Positions 35,611 through 46,047 of a stretch of 64,000 nucleotides of DNA are shown piece by piece (position 1 is the stretch's first letter; each line of letters starts with the position of its first letter). The DNA lies in NCBI GenBank assembly GCA_024734495.1, contig JALMQS010000326.1:186001-250000 (forward strand). The letters are read 5' to 3'. The position numbers were made by a program, and so were the translations under genes. Below the pieces are notes generated by a model. The model worked only from the letters and a program-made list of their open reading frames with translations. It made no database searches and was not told where the DNA came from. This stretch comes from Forficula auricularia (lineage: Eukaryota; Arthropoda; Insecta; Dermaptera; Forficulidae).

Positions 35611-35965
35611 AAATTTTTTTTTTTCTCTTTTTTAGTGATGTTGACAATAGTGAGACTTAAGATAATACCTTGCATGCATCTCGTAAGAGAAAGATTCGTG
35701 TGAATTAAACACAAAATGTTAAATTTTATTGAACCAATTATTTTATATGAATTAATGTATACATTGTATTTGAGCTTCGACTTCGGAGATTACTTCCCTA
35801 CCATCGACTGTCCTCGATCTTCTTGAGCTTGCCAACATCTTTTTAGTCCTTGTTTTTAATAAGAGGAAAAAACTAATTAAAAAAAAACCCTTTTCCGATT
35901 AATGTTTCCAATCCCATCAACACAAAATGTTAATAAAATTCAATTAATAATATAGAGGAATTCTT
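35611..35965. other. AT-rich DNA, no gene called
   Basis: A minus-strand frame near 35764-35840 (starting MLASSRRSRTVDGREVISEV) is slightly protein-like but lacks splice or domain support. Confidence 0.3.
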
Positions 35966-36127
35966 TTTTTTTTTTTTTAATTCAATCGAATGCAAGAAGG
36001 GGTGCACCAGTAAAGTTGAAGCCCCTATGGATTTCGAATGACTCTTGCATTACCGAAGAGAAGGGAAAGTTGATTAAGTGAGAGGGTGTAGACGTAGGTG
36101 TTTATGCACTCGGGTTTTGAAGGTTTC
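35966..36127 (-). mobile_element. 3' end of the Jockey/CR1-type LINE, second copy
   Basis: On the minus strand this matches about 33080-33238: the same C-terminal codons, the same cctctcacttaatcaacttt 3' region and the same end (gcattcgattg/aattaaaa) followed by a poly-A tail (poly-T at 35966 on the plus strand). Only the last 160 bp were inserted, a typical 5'-truncated LINE copy. Confidence 0.85.
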
Positions 36128-36164
36128 TCTCGAAACGTTAACAAGTTTTAAATGAACGTTTTAA

Positions 36165-36405
36165 GATTGTTTTTTTTTTATAAAATATTTTTTATTATAA
36201 TTTCGATTATTTGTTCATATGAATTGGAGATTTCTGCTATTTTGTCATTTATCATATCAGAACTTGACCAAATTAATATGGTACTAATCTGAAACTATAC
36301 TGAACCTAATGCAAAAAAAATCATCAAAATCGGTTCACAATTGGCGAAGAAACATAGATACAAAAAAAAAATTCAATCGAATTGAGAACCTCCTCTTTTT
36401 TTTAA
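36165..36405 (+). repeat. LINE 3'-end-like repeat R3, copy 2
   Basis: It has the same sequence as 17115-17530 but lacks the middle (the aacggtccaatacc block), consistent with an internal deletion. It ends in the same cctcctc-ttt-aagt word. Confidence 0.75.
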
Positions 36406-36409
36406 GTGT

Positions 36410-37080
36410 ATGGGAACGGGATGTTGAGTATTTAAACGGAAGGTTAAGTATGAAAACGGGGAGTTAATTATTGAAACGAAAAATTAAGTAGGAAACCGAG
36501 GAGGTACGTAGGAAAATGGAGAGTTAAGTATTTAAACCGTGAGTTTAGTATGAAAACAGCCAATTAAATATGAAATCAACAAGATAAGTTAAGTATTTAA
36601 ACCTTGACTTAAGTATGAAAACAGCTAATTAAACATGAAATCAACAAGATAAGTATGTAAACTGCGAGTTAATTAGGAAAACGAGGAGTTAACTAAGAAA
36701 ACTTAGAGTTAAGTATTTAAACCGTGAGTTCAGTATGAAAACAGCTAATTAAATATTGAATCAACAAGGTAAGTATGTAAACAGCGAGTTTAATATGAAA
36801 ACGGGTAGTTATGTGTGAAAGCGGAGAGTTAATAAAGAAATCGAGGATTTAAATAAGAAAACTGAGAGTTAAGTGTGAAAACAGCAAATTAAGTATGAAA
36901 TCAACAAGGTAAAGATAAGTAATGTAAACAGTGAGTTTAATATGAAAACAAAGAGTTAAGTCTGAAAGCGAAGAGTTAATTAGGAAATCGAGGAGAAGTA
37001 AGAAAACTTAGAGTTAAGTATTTGAACCGTTAGTTAAGTATGAAATCAACAAGGTAAGTATGTAAACCGTGTAAATTTAA
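36410..37080. repeat. Minisatellite, 16-20-bp unit
   Basis: Variants of gagttaagtatgaaaacgg repeat about 35-40 times with loose periodicity. A higher-order unit (...tttaaaccgtgagtt..., aacagctaattaaatatgaa, atcaacaaggtaagtatgta) recurs at least four times. It starts right after R3 copy 2. Confidence 0.85.
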
Positions 37081-37984
37081 TTATTTCTTTAAATATACTT
37101 ATTAAGACGTTTACGGAAATATCCATAAAAATTTATTGACTGACAATGTGAGAATTCAAGGGACGGGGATGGGGGGGGGGGGGGGGAGTATGCGAAATCT
37201 TTGAGAACTATAATTTGTTAGAATATTGTATTTACATCGGATACATAAACAGAGTGTGCAAAATTTCAAGAAAATTGACCTAGAGAAGGATCAAAAATTG
37301 ATGATAATTAACAACATCGAAGTTAAATTTTAAAAGATTATAATAATAAAATTGAATATAAAATTTTAATTTTTCCAATAATTTTAATGATGTCTATAAG
37401 ATATCTTGTAGCATAATCTTAAAGCCATCTCACCAAGAGCTTTAGAAGACATCGGTGAGCGGCAAGAAGATAAGATCACAATAAAAGAAAAGGGCTGAAT
37501 AAGACATCTAATAGAACAAGCGTAATACTATCTGGTTTTTCGAGCTTTGCAGCGACCAAATGTGCATTTTTTTTTTGAAAACTCGTATGATTAGCATAGT
37601 AACTTCCATTAAGTAATATTAAGTCAAATTTAAAATATCGGAATCAGAGACCGAATTGTCCAAGAAGATGGTATTTCAATGATTTACTTATTCTATAAAA
37701 GTGAAAGAAAAAATATCTCCATCCTAGAATTATAATTAATTGGAGGAAGATGTGAATACTTTTTAAAGACTCAGAACGTCCTCATTGAATTACAGTTTTT
37801 TGGTGACATTTTTCCCAGGATGGTTTGAGCTAAAAAAATGAAACTTGACACCAAGATGCAGTGTATTAATACAAACCTTTGATCAAAATTTCAGCTACAA
37901 CTATTCTAGGGCTCTTAATATAATAATTCGATTTCTTCTTTGATGCATTTTCATCATAAATTTCTGAAGCTAGAAAATTTAAAT
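37081..37984. other. AT-rich DNA with a G16 run
   Basis: A run of 16 G lies at 37171-37186. No coding sequence is visible. Confidence 0.5.
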
Positions 37985-38870
37985 AAATAAAACTTTATTA
38001 CTCGAGCTGATTAGATGCACAAGTCCTCGGTGGCTATGTCAACCAAAGATCAATACAAATTAACAACAGAAATTAATAAATATCAATGCAAATCAATTAC
38101 AAGATATCAACAATTAACAAACAAGAAAAAAATAGAAATTTATGCTCATTAACAAATAACATGATCATAGATTTCAATCAAAAGACAAAATATAATTTAA
38201 ATAATTCCGCGCAAAAATCCGATGCCAGGAGCAAACGACGGATTAGCCATCCCGGAATTTGTCATAAGTTGTTAAGAAAACCTGCCCAAAACCTTAACAA
38301 CTTAATGACCTCTCTCTGCCTCAGCTAATCTCTGAATGTGAGATCTAAATAAAATTTTGTACAACACTAGGAAATTAGGACTTGACAAAATGTATAATTG
38401 AGTTAAATATAGGGTGCAGAGGACTATAATCCCAAGTAGTAACAGACAGACTGTTCCACAAATCAATGCCATCCTACGAATGAATGTAAATCGATATTCT
38501 TCAATAATCTTGACTTTTGAATCTTTTTTCTATGATCAGCTCTACCTAAATAATTTGTTCCTGAAATCTATTCATTATTTCCTCCCAACTCTATACGCTT
38601 TGAAAATCACTTTCAATTTTGCCCATTCCCTCCTCTCCAATAAGCTAGACCATCCTAGCTTCTAATTCATTAATCATTAAAGTGACACTACTAACCCTAT
38701 CAAATTTACCAAAAACTAATCTAGCCGCCCTGCTTTGTGTCATATTAATTTTCCTCTCTAATCGTTCAATGTTTGTCACAAACCACCTAACAATAACCTA
38801 CTCTAAATTAGGTCTTACATAAGTTAATAAACTTTGAAATTAACTTCTCTAGATATTTTATTATTATTAA
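37985..38870 (-). pseudogene. LINE ORF2 C-terminal fossil
   Basis: On the minus strand, pieces in different frames read MTQSRAARLVFGKFDRVSSV (about 38685-38743), LGWSSLLERREWAKLKVIFK (about 38600-38660) and, further on, an RRMALICGTVCLLLLG segment. This matches the order of the C-terminal region of Jockey/CR1/I-type LINEs (RAARxV...SSVT...L.W.SL..RR...L...YK). It ends in an A/T tail (attttatttatttaaat-like) near 37985. It is broken by several shifts and cannot be active. It differs from the LINE at 31395. Confidence 0.7.
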
Positions 38871-38881
38871 TCTCTTCTCTG

Positions 38882-38882
<1 letters not shown>

Positions 38883-38936
<54 letters not shown>
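38883..38936. repeat. (TA)27 microsatellite
   Basis: 54 bases of uninterrupted TA dinucleotides. Confidence 0.98.
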
Positions 38937-38939
<3 letters not shown>

Positions 38940-39802
38940 ATTTTAGTCTAAGAACAAACTTTTTACATTTTTCCTTCTTGATTTAATCTGGGTAACGTAA
39001 TCCAAACAAATAGACAAACAGAAAAATCATCATTGGCATTTATTTTATTCCACAAAAAAAGCAAAAAATAAAAAAATAAAAATAAAATAATATTTTAGAG
39101 TGAATTCAATATTCAGGCTCGCAGAGTGATTAGTGTACTATGGCTCATTTCCAATGATTCCGGGACGCTAAAAGCATACGTTCAGTAATTGTGTATTTCT
39201 GTATCTGTTATTTGATCGCATTCCACTACGGCATAATTCGAGACAGTTGAAAATCTTGTTCGTGGGCAGTGAACCAAACGACTTCCAACCTCATATCCAA
39301 TGATCCTTTCGAGGGAGATAGAGAGACTGCCTGATTGCCTTTGAGATTTTAATTCGATTCGATTCTAATAATCAATTTTTAATAGAACAATTTATACTTT
39401 CATCATTGAATAAGAACAAAATTTAAATTCATTCTCTAATGAAAAAATAATAAATTTTTAATTCCATGTGAAATATGTAGGTGTAGGTATATTCAAATCT
39501 TAATGAAAATTTAATTTCCATGTTTGTAGAATTAAAAAAAAAATTAATTAGAATTTATTTATGAAATTGTCTTTTCGTTTATTGAATTCTAATTTGATTT
39601 TTATTAAAAAATTAACTATATATTACATTTTCATTTACCACACCCTTCATTTTTTGAAATTTTATTTTAATCATCGCTTTTTATTTATTTATTTATTTTA
39701 TTCGATATACGGGAGTTATCCCAGTTACTTATTTTTGCAAATTCTATCGAATACGGGGACCATTTTCGTTATTTTTCAAATTTAAAAAGAGATTTAAAAA
39801 AA
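38937..39802. other. AT-rich DNA; scrap of R1
   Basis: 38940-39050 (taagaacaaactttttacat ... aaaaatcatcattgg) weakly resembles the R1 segment at 49735. 39130-39320 is less AT-rich but shows no convincing frame. The rest is empty. Confidence 0.35.
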
Positions 39803-40479
39803 ATATATTTTGGGGCCTTCGCCCCGAACGGATACTGCTTTTTGTGAGTGAGAGTAGGGTCAGTAATTAATTCTTGTGTCTTAAACTCCACAGTCCCTGA
39901 GATGGAAATCGACAATCTTCCAGAATGAATCTGCCTGTCCTATAAGAACAACTTAAATTTCTTCTAATTCTATTTCTATAAGCAAGCTATGACTTGTATA
40001 TGGCGATCTTACTTATTTAGGATCTTATATAATGAGAATTCTTAGAAATGGATTAATCCAAAGATTCCCGAATCATCTTTATTTTTCCTTTTTTGTATTA
40101 TTACTATTTTAATAGTTCCTCAGCGAGAACAATTTTTATTCGATTAGAACTCGTCTGGACTTGTCTTTCACATGCTTGAACTGGAAGATATACCGACAAG
40201 GCAGGGACTTCAAACCTTCTATCAGCACCGTTTTAAGAAAAATCATTCATTTTAATTGCCCCTTGAAATTATGCAACAATTTTATTTCATTTCGAGAACC
40301 AATATACTTTTCAAAACAAAAATGTTTTTTATAGAAATATTTGAAATAACCGATAATAATTTGAAAATTTAAAGATCATCCTGAAATTTTGAAGTCACCT
40401 AATATATTTATGAAATTCTCTAAAAGTGTGACATTTTAGGGATGCGCCGACGCATCCACAGAATCCATGAACGCCACTG
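39803..40479 (-). mobile_element. hAT-like MITE (family H2), second copy
   Basis: The minus-strand start CAGTGGCGTTCATGGATTCT and interior match 28619-29301 in reverse. The distal end (CCACTG) is lost near 39803. Confidence 0.8.
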
Positions 40480-40660
40480 ATACACAAAAATGCAATAATT
40501 TTGAAGCCTGTAATAAATGTTTTTAATATTTATAACGTGAATCTTAAGTCTGATAGGTTTAATGAGAAACTAGACATTCACTTTCCTGAGATGTCGTGGC
40601 TGACTTTCCACTCTTTTGAATAAAAATTTGAAAAAATTTATATTTATTTAATAATTAAAT

Positions 40661-40880
40661 AGGGAGCCGGGTTGGCTCAGTTGGCTAACGCACCGGCCTC
40701 GTTTCGACATCGATCGATTATGACGATGTTGGAATGGGAGGCCGGGGTTCGATCCTAGCTGACGAATAAAAATTTCTACCGGCTGAAAAACTCGGCTCCC
40801 CCACTAACCCTACTAACACTTTACTTATGTGCTGTCTAAATGGGCTTTGTTCCCGGTGACATTAAATAAATAAAAAAAAA
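40661..40880 (+). mobile_element. tRNA-derived SINE (S3) with TSD
   Basis: A perfect A box TGGCTCAGTTGG (40673-40684) and a near-consensus B box GGTTCGATCC (40745-40754, one base short) lie in an insert-enlarged tRNA-like head. The body includes ctgtctaaatgggctttgtt and the tail is A/T-rich (aaataaataaaaaaaaa). The direct repeat aataattaaata flanks it (40650-40661 and 40880-40891). Confidence 0.88.
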
Positions 40881-40891
40881 ATAATTAAATA

Positions 40892-42219
40892 ATTCTTAAA
40901 ATTTCATCATAAAACAATGCAAACTAGAAAAATTAAAAAAACGTAGTTTTAATATATTTAATTTTATGTAAGTATGTATTTTAGAATAAACATTCCTTTT
41001 AAATAATTTTTTAACTTTTACTTTCAACTATTTTTTTTAATATTTACCAAAAATTTTCGCGAGCTACCAAAAATGACGCCGCGAGCTAACAGTAGCTGGT
41101 CGAGAGCCTACTTAAGAGATAAATTTTTTTCGAACCTACACGAAAGACTAATTATATAAAAGCCTGGAGCCTGAATTGAAATTCGCTCTGGCGTATTGAC
41201 ATTTTTGAAAAATTATTTTTTACTTGTTACTGTATTTTGCAATAAATTTTTTAAGAAGTTTTTATATATGTATTAAAATTCTTAATATTGTGTTTAGATT
41301 TAGAGAATTCTATTCCTTTTATTTGGTATGGATTTTGGAGGCTTCGTCTTGAATTTCATATTTTATTTGTTAGAAAATTAGACTGAAAAAAATTTATGAT
41401 ATGTGAATACCATTTACTTAAGAATTCAATAAAAAAAATTTCACATTGTAAAATTTTTCAATATAATAACATGAAAATGCCTTCTCTGAATATGAGATCC
41501 CTGTCTTCTTGATGGTTCGAATGGAAAAGACTGAATCTCGATATAATATTTTATTTGCTGATTGGATGTTTCATGTTTAATTATTAAATTAACGCCTTTC
41601 CTTTTAAATTCTTTCTTTTCATTCAAATTTAATTATTTTTCAAACATGAGGGCTAAAGAAGATTCTAAAGTCTTACTGAATAGAAGGATTTTATATAAGC
41701 ATGTAGTTCAAACAAAATCTTCATAAAAAGCTTTGATTTTAAAGGTAAAGTAAAGGGTGTTTTTTCTATGATGACTGTTAATTGACTCTTTATTTTCAGA
41801 TTATATTTTATGTTGATTCTTGATTGTTTGTAATTAATTTTCATATAATGTTTGAAGAAGACTAATGCCTAAGGCATTTAATTTAAGAGAAAGTAGCATC
41901 AAAAAGCAATATTTATTCAAATCGCTATTTAGGCAGGAATCTTGTCAAAAGATTTTTCTCATTCTATTCCTTGTACTTTATATGTAACAATGTTGACATA
42001 AAATGCCACAGGCATCGCTTTGTCATAGATATGGAAGACTTATTAAGAAAGGATTTTTTTTCTCCTTGTGAAACACCACCAACTCCAACCTAATATAATT
42101 TCAACAATGTTTCACTATAAACCAACACCGCGTTCCTTTGATTGATAATTTGTTTAAGAAAGGAACGATAACAAGTCCTTTAGTGCTGTTGTACTATTTG
42201 AAAGAGACCCCGGTAACTT
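40892..42219. other. AT-rich DNA, no gene seen
   Basis: A hAT-like word near 41055-41110 (gcgagctaccaaaaatgacg) is shared with the first bases of the window. The minus frame at 41441-41626 is not convincing. Confidence 0.4.
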
Positions 42220-42420
42220 TTGAGGAGTCTTAACCGACTTTGAAAAAAGAGGAGGCTATTCGGAATATCTTTTTTTTTTTTGTTTTTGTTAATTTATTTC
42301 TCTTTATCATGTGGACCGATTTCAATGATTTGTTGCATTGGCTTCAGTCTAGTACCCGATTGGTCCCGTTTTTTTTCATTCGTATTGGACCTTTTTTGTT
42401 ATGTATGTTCATTGAGTGAG
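42220..42420 (-). repeat. LINE 3'-end-like repeat R3, copy 3
   Basis: Reversed, it shows aaaaggtccaatacgaatga, gggaccaatcgggtactaga, ctgaagccaatgcaacaaat and ends aatagcctcctcttttttca, matching 17115-17530. Confidence 0.75.
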
Positions 42421-42542
42421 TCAAGAGGTGTTTTGATTGAAAATCATAAATTTCTTTGATTGAAAATCATAAATTTCTATCTCCACCCAGTCTCATTTTC
42501 AAATCAACTTGTTTCTTTTTTAAGTAAATGAACCGCTCATAT

Positions 42543-42745
42543 TTATTGAAGGAGACAATAAAAGAGTGTGTCTTCTGCTGGAATTATAAATTTTATTTAT
42601 TTATAACGAGACTATAGTTTCGAGGGCTTTGCCCTCTTCATCATAAATAAATAAAATTTATAATTCCAGCAGAAGACACACTCTTTTATTGTCTCCTTCA
42701 ATATATAAAAATTCTGCTACTCTCGGCAAAAACTTTCAATTTAAT
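42543..42745 (-). repeat. Inverted-repeat unit with ribozyme-like loop (family A)
   Basis: Arms 42543-42605 and 42645-42703 are near-perfect complements (ggagacaataaaagagtgtg, tcttctgctggaattataaa). The 40-bp loop contains a hammerhead-like motif on the minus strand. The right flank cggcaaaaactttcaattta is shared with 23150. In order of parts it parallels the units at 46732 and 54016. Confidence 0.85.
42606..42645 (-). ncRNA. Hammerhead-like motif, family A
   Basis: ATGATGA-A-GAGGG-caaag-CCCTC-GAAA-CTATAGTC. Stem II is a perfect 5 bp, GAAA is intact and ACTATAGT is self-complementary before the C. C3 is A and the flanks do not pair, so stem I is missing unless the inverted arms substitute. 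Confidence 0.5.
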
Positions 42746-42859
42746 ATAAAACGCTTATATTTAAGTTAATTTAAATAGTTAATTCTGCACATCTAAAAAT
42801 TGTTTTATTATTTTGAAAGAAAAAAAGAGAAATGACATTTGAACACTGGTAGGATTCGA

Positions 42860-42936
42860 AACTGATATCTTTTTTGTATAGCCCATGAATGCACTTTAAC
42901 CAACTACGAAGCGTGTTCTCCTCTGACGGGAGTCCT
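42860..42936 (-). other. tRNA-like SINE head fragment
   Basis: Reversed, an A-box-like TAGTTGGTTAAAGTG and a B-box-like GTTTCGAATCC are about 30 bases apart. No body or tail was identified. Confidence 0.45.
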
Positions 42937-43603
42937 GTAAGATATGTCATGTCTCTCTTTTTGGAGTTTTTTTATTAAAGTTTGGTTGCTTTTTTTATTT
43001 AAGAGTTTGCTATTTTAAAATATTAAATTTTCCTATATAAATTGTTTCTGTTGTGAAACCTCGATATAACAAAGCTGAAGGGGATTAGAAAATATTCGTT
43101 ATTACAAGTAATTAGTTACAATGAGGTTTGTTATATAGAGGTTACATTGGTCTAAGATTCGTTTTAACAAGGTAAGCAAAATTGTTTATTAACCTCAACA
43201 TTACGAACTCTTCTACTTACCCTGTTATAAAACGAACGATTTCCACTTGTAAAGTAAAACTCATTGTAACTTTACATTAAACGACAATGACAAATTATGT
43301 AATGCACTCTCCCACTTCTCGGATAGGCCCCATAAAACGCCAAACGTTAATTTATTATGACAAGTTGCAACTCCTAGGTTGTCTTATATTGTAACAATAA
43401 ATTTTAACGTGTCTCTGAACTTGTCGAGACATGAATTATTGTTAGGATACGTTATGTAAAGGTTATATGTTGACAAAAATCGTTATAGAGAGGTAAATTA
43501 TACTTTCTATTTATTTTGATTAGTTATGTCCATGGATTAAATTATTAAAGTTGGTATCGGGAAATAAGGACTATATTTTTATACAAATAATTTTTATTTT
43601 ATT

Positions 43604-43640
43604 GCCAACGTTTCATCAACTTTGTTGACTTCTTCAGGGC
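43604..43640 (-). ncRNA. Hammerhead-like motif, family C (left arm)
   Basis: GCC-CTGAAGA-A-GTCAAC-aaa-GTTGAT-GAAA-CGTT-GGC. Stem II has 6 bp including a closing G-U, stem I has 3 bp (GCC/GGC), stem III is the ACGT word and the triplet is GTT. Confidence 0.55.
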
Positions 43641-43827
43641 TCTAAAAAGTGATAAGGCCTCAATTAATACAAATTTATAACATTTTCAAATCAAAATTGA
43701 TCTCAAAAACCATTCCAATACATACAAAAACAAATTATATTTCAAGCCTCGTCCTTCATAATTGATAACTTGTAGTAGATATTCTGCTACTAAACTCATT
43801 CATTTTTATAATTTTGTCATATTGGTT

Positions 43828-43876
43828 TATAGACCCTGAAGAAGGAGGCAAAAATCCTCCGAAACGTCGGTTTATA
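43828..43876 (+). ncRNA. Hammerhead-like ribozyme motif, best copy (family B)
   Basis: Stem I: TATAGACC (43828-43835) pairs with GGTTTATA (43869-43876) over 8 bp with one G-U. Core: CTGAAGA (43836-43842), one extra A, stem II GGAGG/CCTCC with caaaaat loop, GAAA (43861-43864), then CGT with C at 43868 as the predicted cleavage base. All parts of a type I hammerhead are present in order. It deviates by the extra A before stem II and by a stem III of only AC/GU with no loop, which could form only between two molecules or two tandem copies. Confidence 0.6.
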
Positions 43877-44614
43877 AGGAGGAAGGATTCCAATAAATTA
43901 CACCTTATTTTATATGTGTTAATTTTTCTTTCCTCACTAGCTCTGGGCTGCCTTCCATTACTTTCAATTAAAATTTCTACCAGTCCGTCTCTCTCCAGAG
44001 AAAATTTCGTTGCATTAAAAACATCTTTTGTATATACATTTATGTTATTTTATTTTTTCTCAAAAAACGAAAAGCACCAGAAACACACAAAAAACCAAAA
44101 TAACCAAAGAGCAAACTGAACAAACAAATTCAATCCCACCTAAAAAATCAAAATTCTTTACCTTTATTATTTTCTTAAAATTATTTTCTTAAAATTAAAA
44201 ATCAAAATTCAAAAACACATTCTATACATCTCTTAGTTTTTATAAATGACAATAGCCAATCTATTAATTACAGCGCCCAATTACAATTTGTCTCACCTAG
44301 TAAATACTTTATTTTTATCATTATACTTTTTATCAACAAACTATAGGTAGCACAAAGTCCCTGCGTGTCCGTTCTAAAATTCACTGTAACACTCAAGGAG
44401 ATATGGATCATTTCACTGCCTTGCTATGTTTTTCTAAGAGAGAATTATAAAAATGACAATTATGCGAGGAAGATAACTATTTAGTATATAAAATGAGTTT
44501 TTTTTTGTATATTAATTTATTTTTTGTATGTATTGAAATGGTTATTGAAATGAATTTTGATTTTGATTTGAAAATGTTATAATCTGTATTAATTGAGGCC
44601 TTATCACTTTTTAG

Positions 44615-44656
44615 AAACCTGAAGAAGTCAACAAAGTTGATGAAACGTTGGCAATA
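44615..44656 (+). ncRNA. Hammerhead-like motif, family C (right arm)
   Basis: The same core and stem II as the left-arm copy: CTGAAGA-A-GTCAAC-aaa-GTTGAT-GAAA-CGTT. The 5' flank reads AAAC rather than GCC, so stem I is reduced to one pair. Confidence 0.45.
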
Positions 44657-44845
44657 ATAAAAAAATTATTTCTATTTATGTTCTGCAATGATTGAAAATT
44701 CGTTATAAAGAGGTTTTTATAAAAGGTATTTCTAATGTAAAGGTATATTTTGCATTAAAGCTTACGTGAAGTTTTAGGGGATTTCGAAAAATTTGTTAAT
44801 TCAAGGAAATCGTTATATTGACGTTCGTTATATTAAGGTTTCACT

Positions 44846-45865
44846 GTATATTGAAAAAATAGAATATAAACTGAGTTATTTGACAATATGTTTTGTAATG
44901 AAATATTAGTGGGTTTTAGAATTAAAAAATCACGTCGGCTTCGTCGCGCAAGCCGATTATTTTAAGTATAGATATAGATACCTGTTGACTTATTGGGGCC
45001 TTGAAAAGCTTGTAAAATTCTTTTGTTATCTGGATAATTTTTTTTATAAATCATCAAAATTATGATAAATTCAAAATCGCAAAATAATTAACGTTTAAAT
45101 AACAGAAATTATCTTAATTGTAAAAAATTTCGTTTCTCATTATCATCATGACGAGTAGATCTAAATTTTTTTTTAGGTTTCGTTGGAATTGCCTTAAATG
45201 CTTAAATGATCGCTCTAACAGTATTGTTGATGTTGTATTTATATTTAAAAAATTAAATGTTTACCTTAGTTGTTAGATTGCCAGCTAGTGGTTGATGGTT
45301 CCCTAAAGATACATTTTCTTATAAGCGAGTCCAGCAATAGATGCGTTCAGAGATAATTGCGTCACGATAGTTTCTTAGATCACTGGCAAAAAAATAACAA
45401 CAACAAAAAGGCTAAGATGTTTTCCTGCCTCTTTTGAAGCAGTTTATTTATTCCTTGTTTATTTGTTGCGGGTTAGGGAATTTTGTGAATTTTAACATGA
45501 ACTTGCAGACTTTTTCCTTCTTATTTACCAAGAGAGGAAGAAAAGATGATATTACTGAATAATATTTCTCACCACTTGCTTCCTGCATTCGCCGTTTTTT
45601 TAACTCTTTTATTAACAAAGTTTCAGAAAGTTAGAATGTCATTTGGGTCCGCGGAAAAATAGCCCTTTAAATTTTACAAATGTCAAACGTCAAAAAAGTG
45701 TACTAAAGTGGGTTAAATAAATGCATTGTTGTCAGCTTGTTTTTAGTGTAAATTTTTCATTATAAATTTTTCATTATTTATTAATTATTTTCTAAGAAAC
45801 TGTGTTGTTTCTATGAATCAAAATTTTCTAAAAAAATTTATTAGTTATTGTTTAATGTTGGTTTA
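44846..45865. other. AT-rich DNA, no gene seen
   Basis: A GC-rich inverted word at 44934-44964 (cgtcggcttcgtcgcgcaagccg) may be the start of a decayed element like that at 47755. Otherwise nothing. Confidence 0.4.
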
Positions 45866-45873
45866 GTTATTTA

Positions 45874-46039
45874 CGAGGGGTGAACCGCGACTTAATTTGC
45901 TTTACACCTACTTCCACTTGTACTTCATAATATTTCCAAGTACTTCCAAATATTCCCAAGCACTTTCAAATATTTCCAAGTACTCCCAAAATACTTCCAA
46001 AGAGGTGTACACCTACTTCCAATCGCGGATCACCTCTCG
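45874..46039. mobile_element. Short hAT MITE with perfect 8-bp TSD
   Basis: The ends CGAGGGGTGAACCGCG and CGCGGATCACCTCTCG are complementary at 14 of 16 positions, and gttattta flanks both sides exactly (45866-45873, 46040-46047). The 166-bp interior is mainly short repeats of tacttccaa(a/g)ta and two ctacttccaa(t)-bearing blocks. Confidence 0.88.
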
Positions 46040-46047
46040 GTTATTTA

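Larger units (their letters stand above)
43590..44675. repeat. Head-to-head unit with three ribozyme-like motifs
   Basis: The left arm 43590-43735 and right arm 44510-44675 are complementary, sharing aaaagtgataaggcctcaat (as ttgaggccttatcactttt), cattttcaaatcaaaatt and the motif itself. Each arm carries a family-C motif, facing outward. Between them lies a family-B motif (43828-43876). A 101-codon frame covers the middle, starting within the family-B motif's 5' side (43814) with a hydrophobic stretch, but no domain is recognised and I do not call a gene. Confidence 0.85.
43052..44845. mobile_element. pogo/Tc1-like MITE, split by insertion
   Basis: The left end GTGAAACCTCGATATAAC and the right end CGTTATATTAAGGTTTCAC are near-complements and match the TIR style of pogo/Tigger elements. 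Between them lie further gttatagagagg/gttatataaagg words, then an unrelated inverted-repeat unit of about 1.1 kb (43590-44675). Without it the element would be about 700 bp. No transposase. Confidence 0.7.

Noticed and set aside
43814..44119. 101-codon frame in the middle of the ribozyme-like inverted unit
   Set aside because: Its first 30 codons are the ribozyme-like motif and the rest is AT-driven hydrophobic sequence; no homologous domain recognised.
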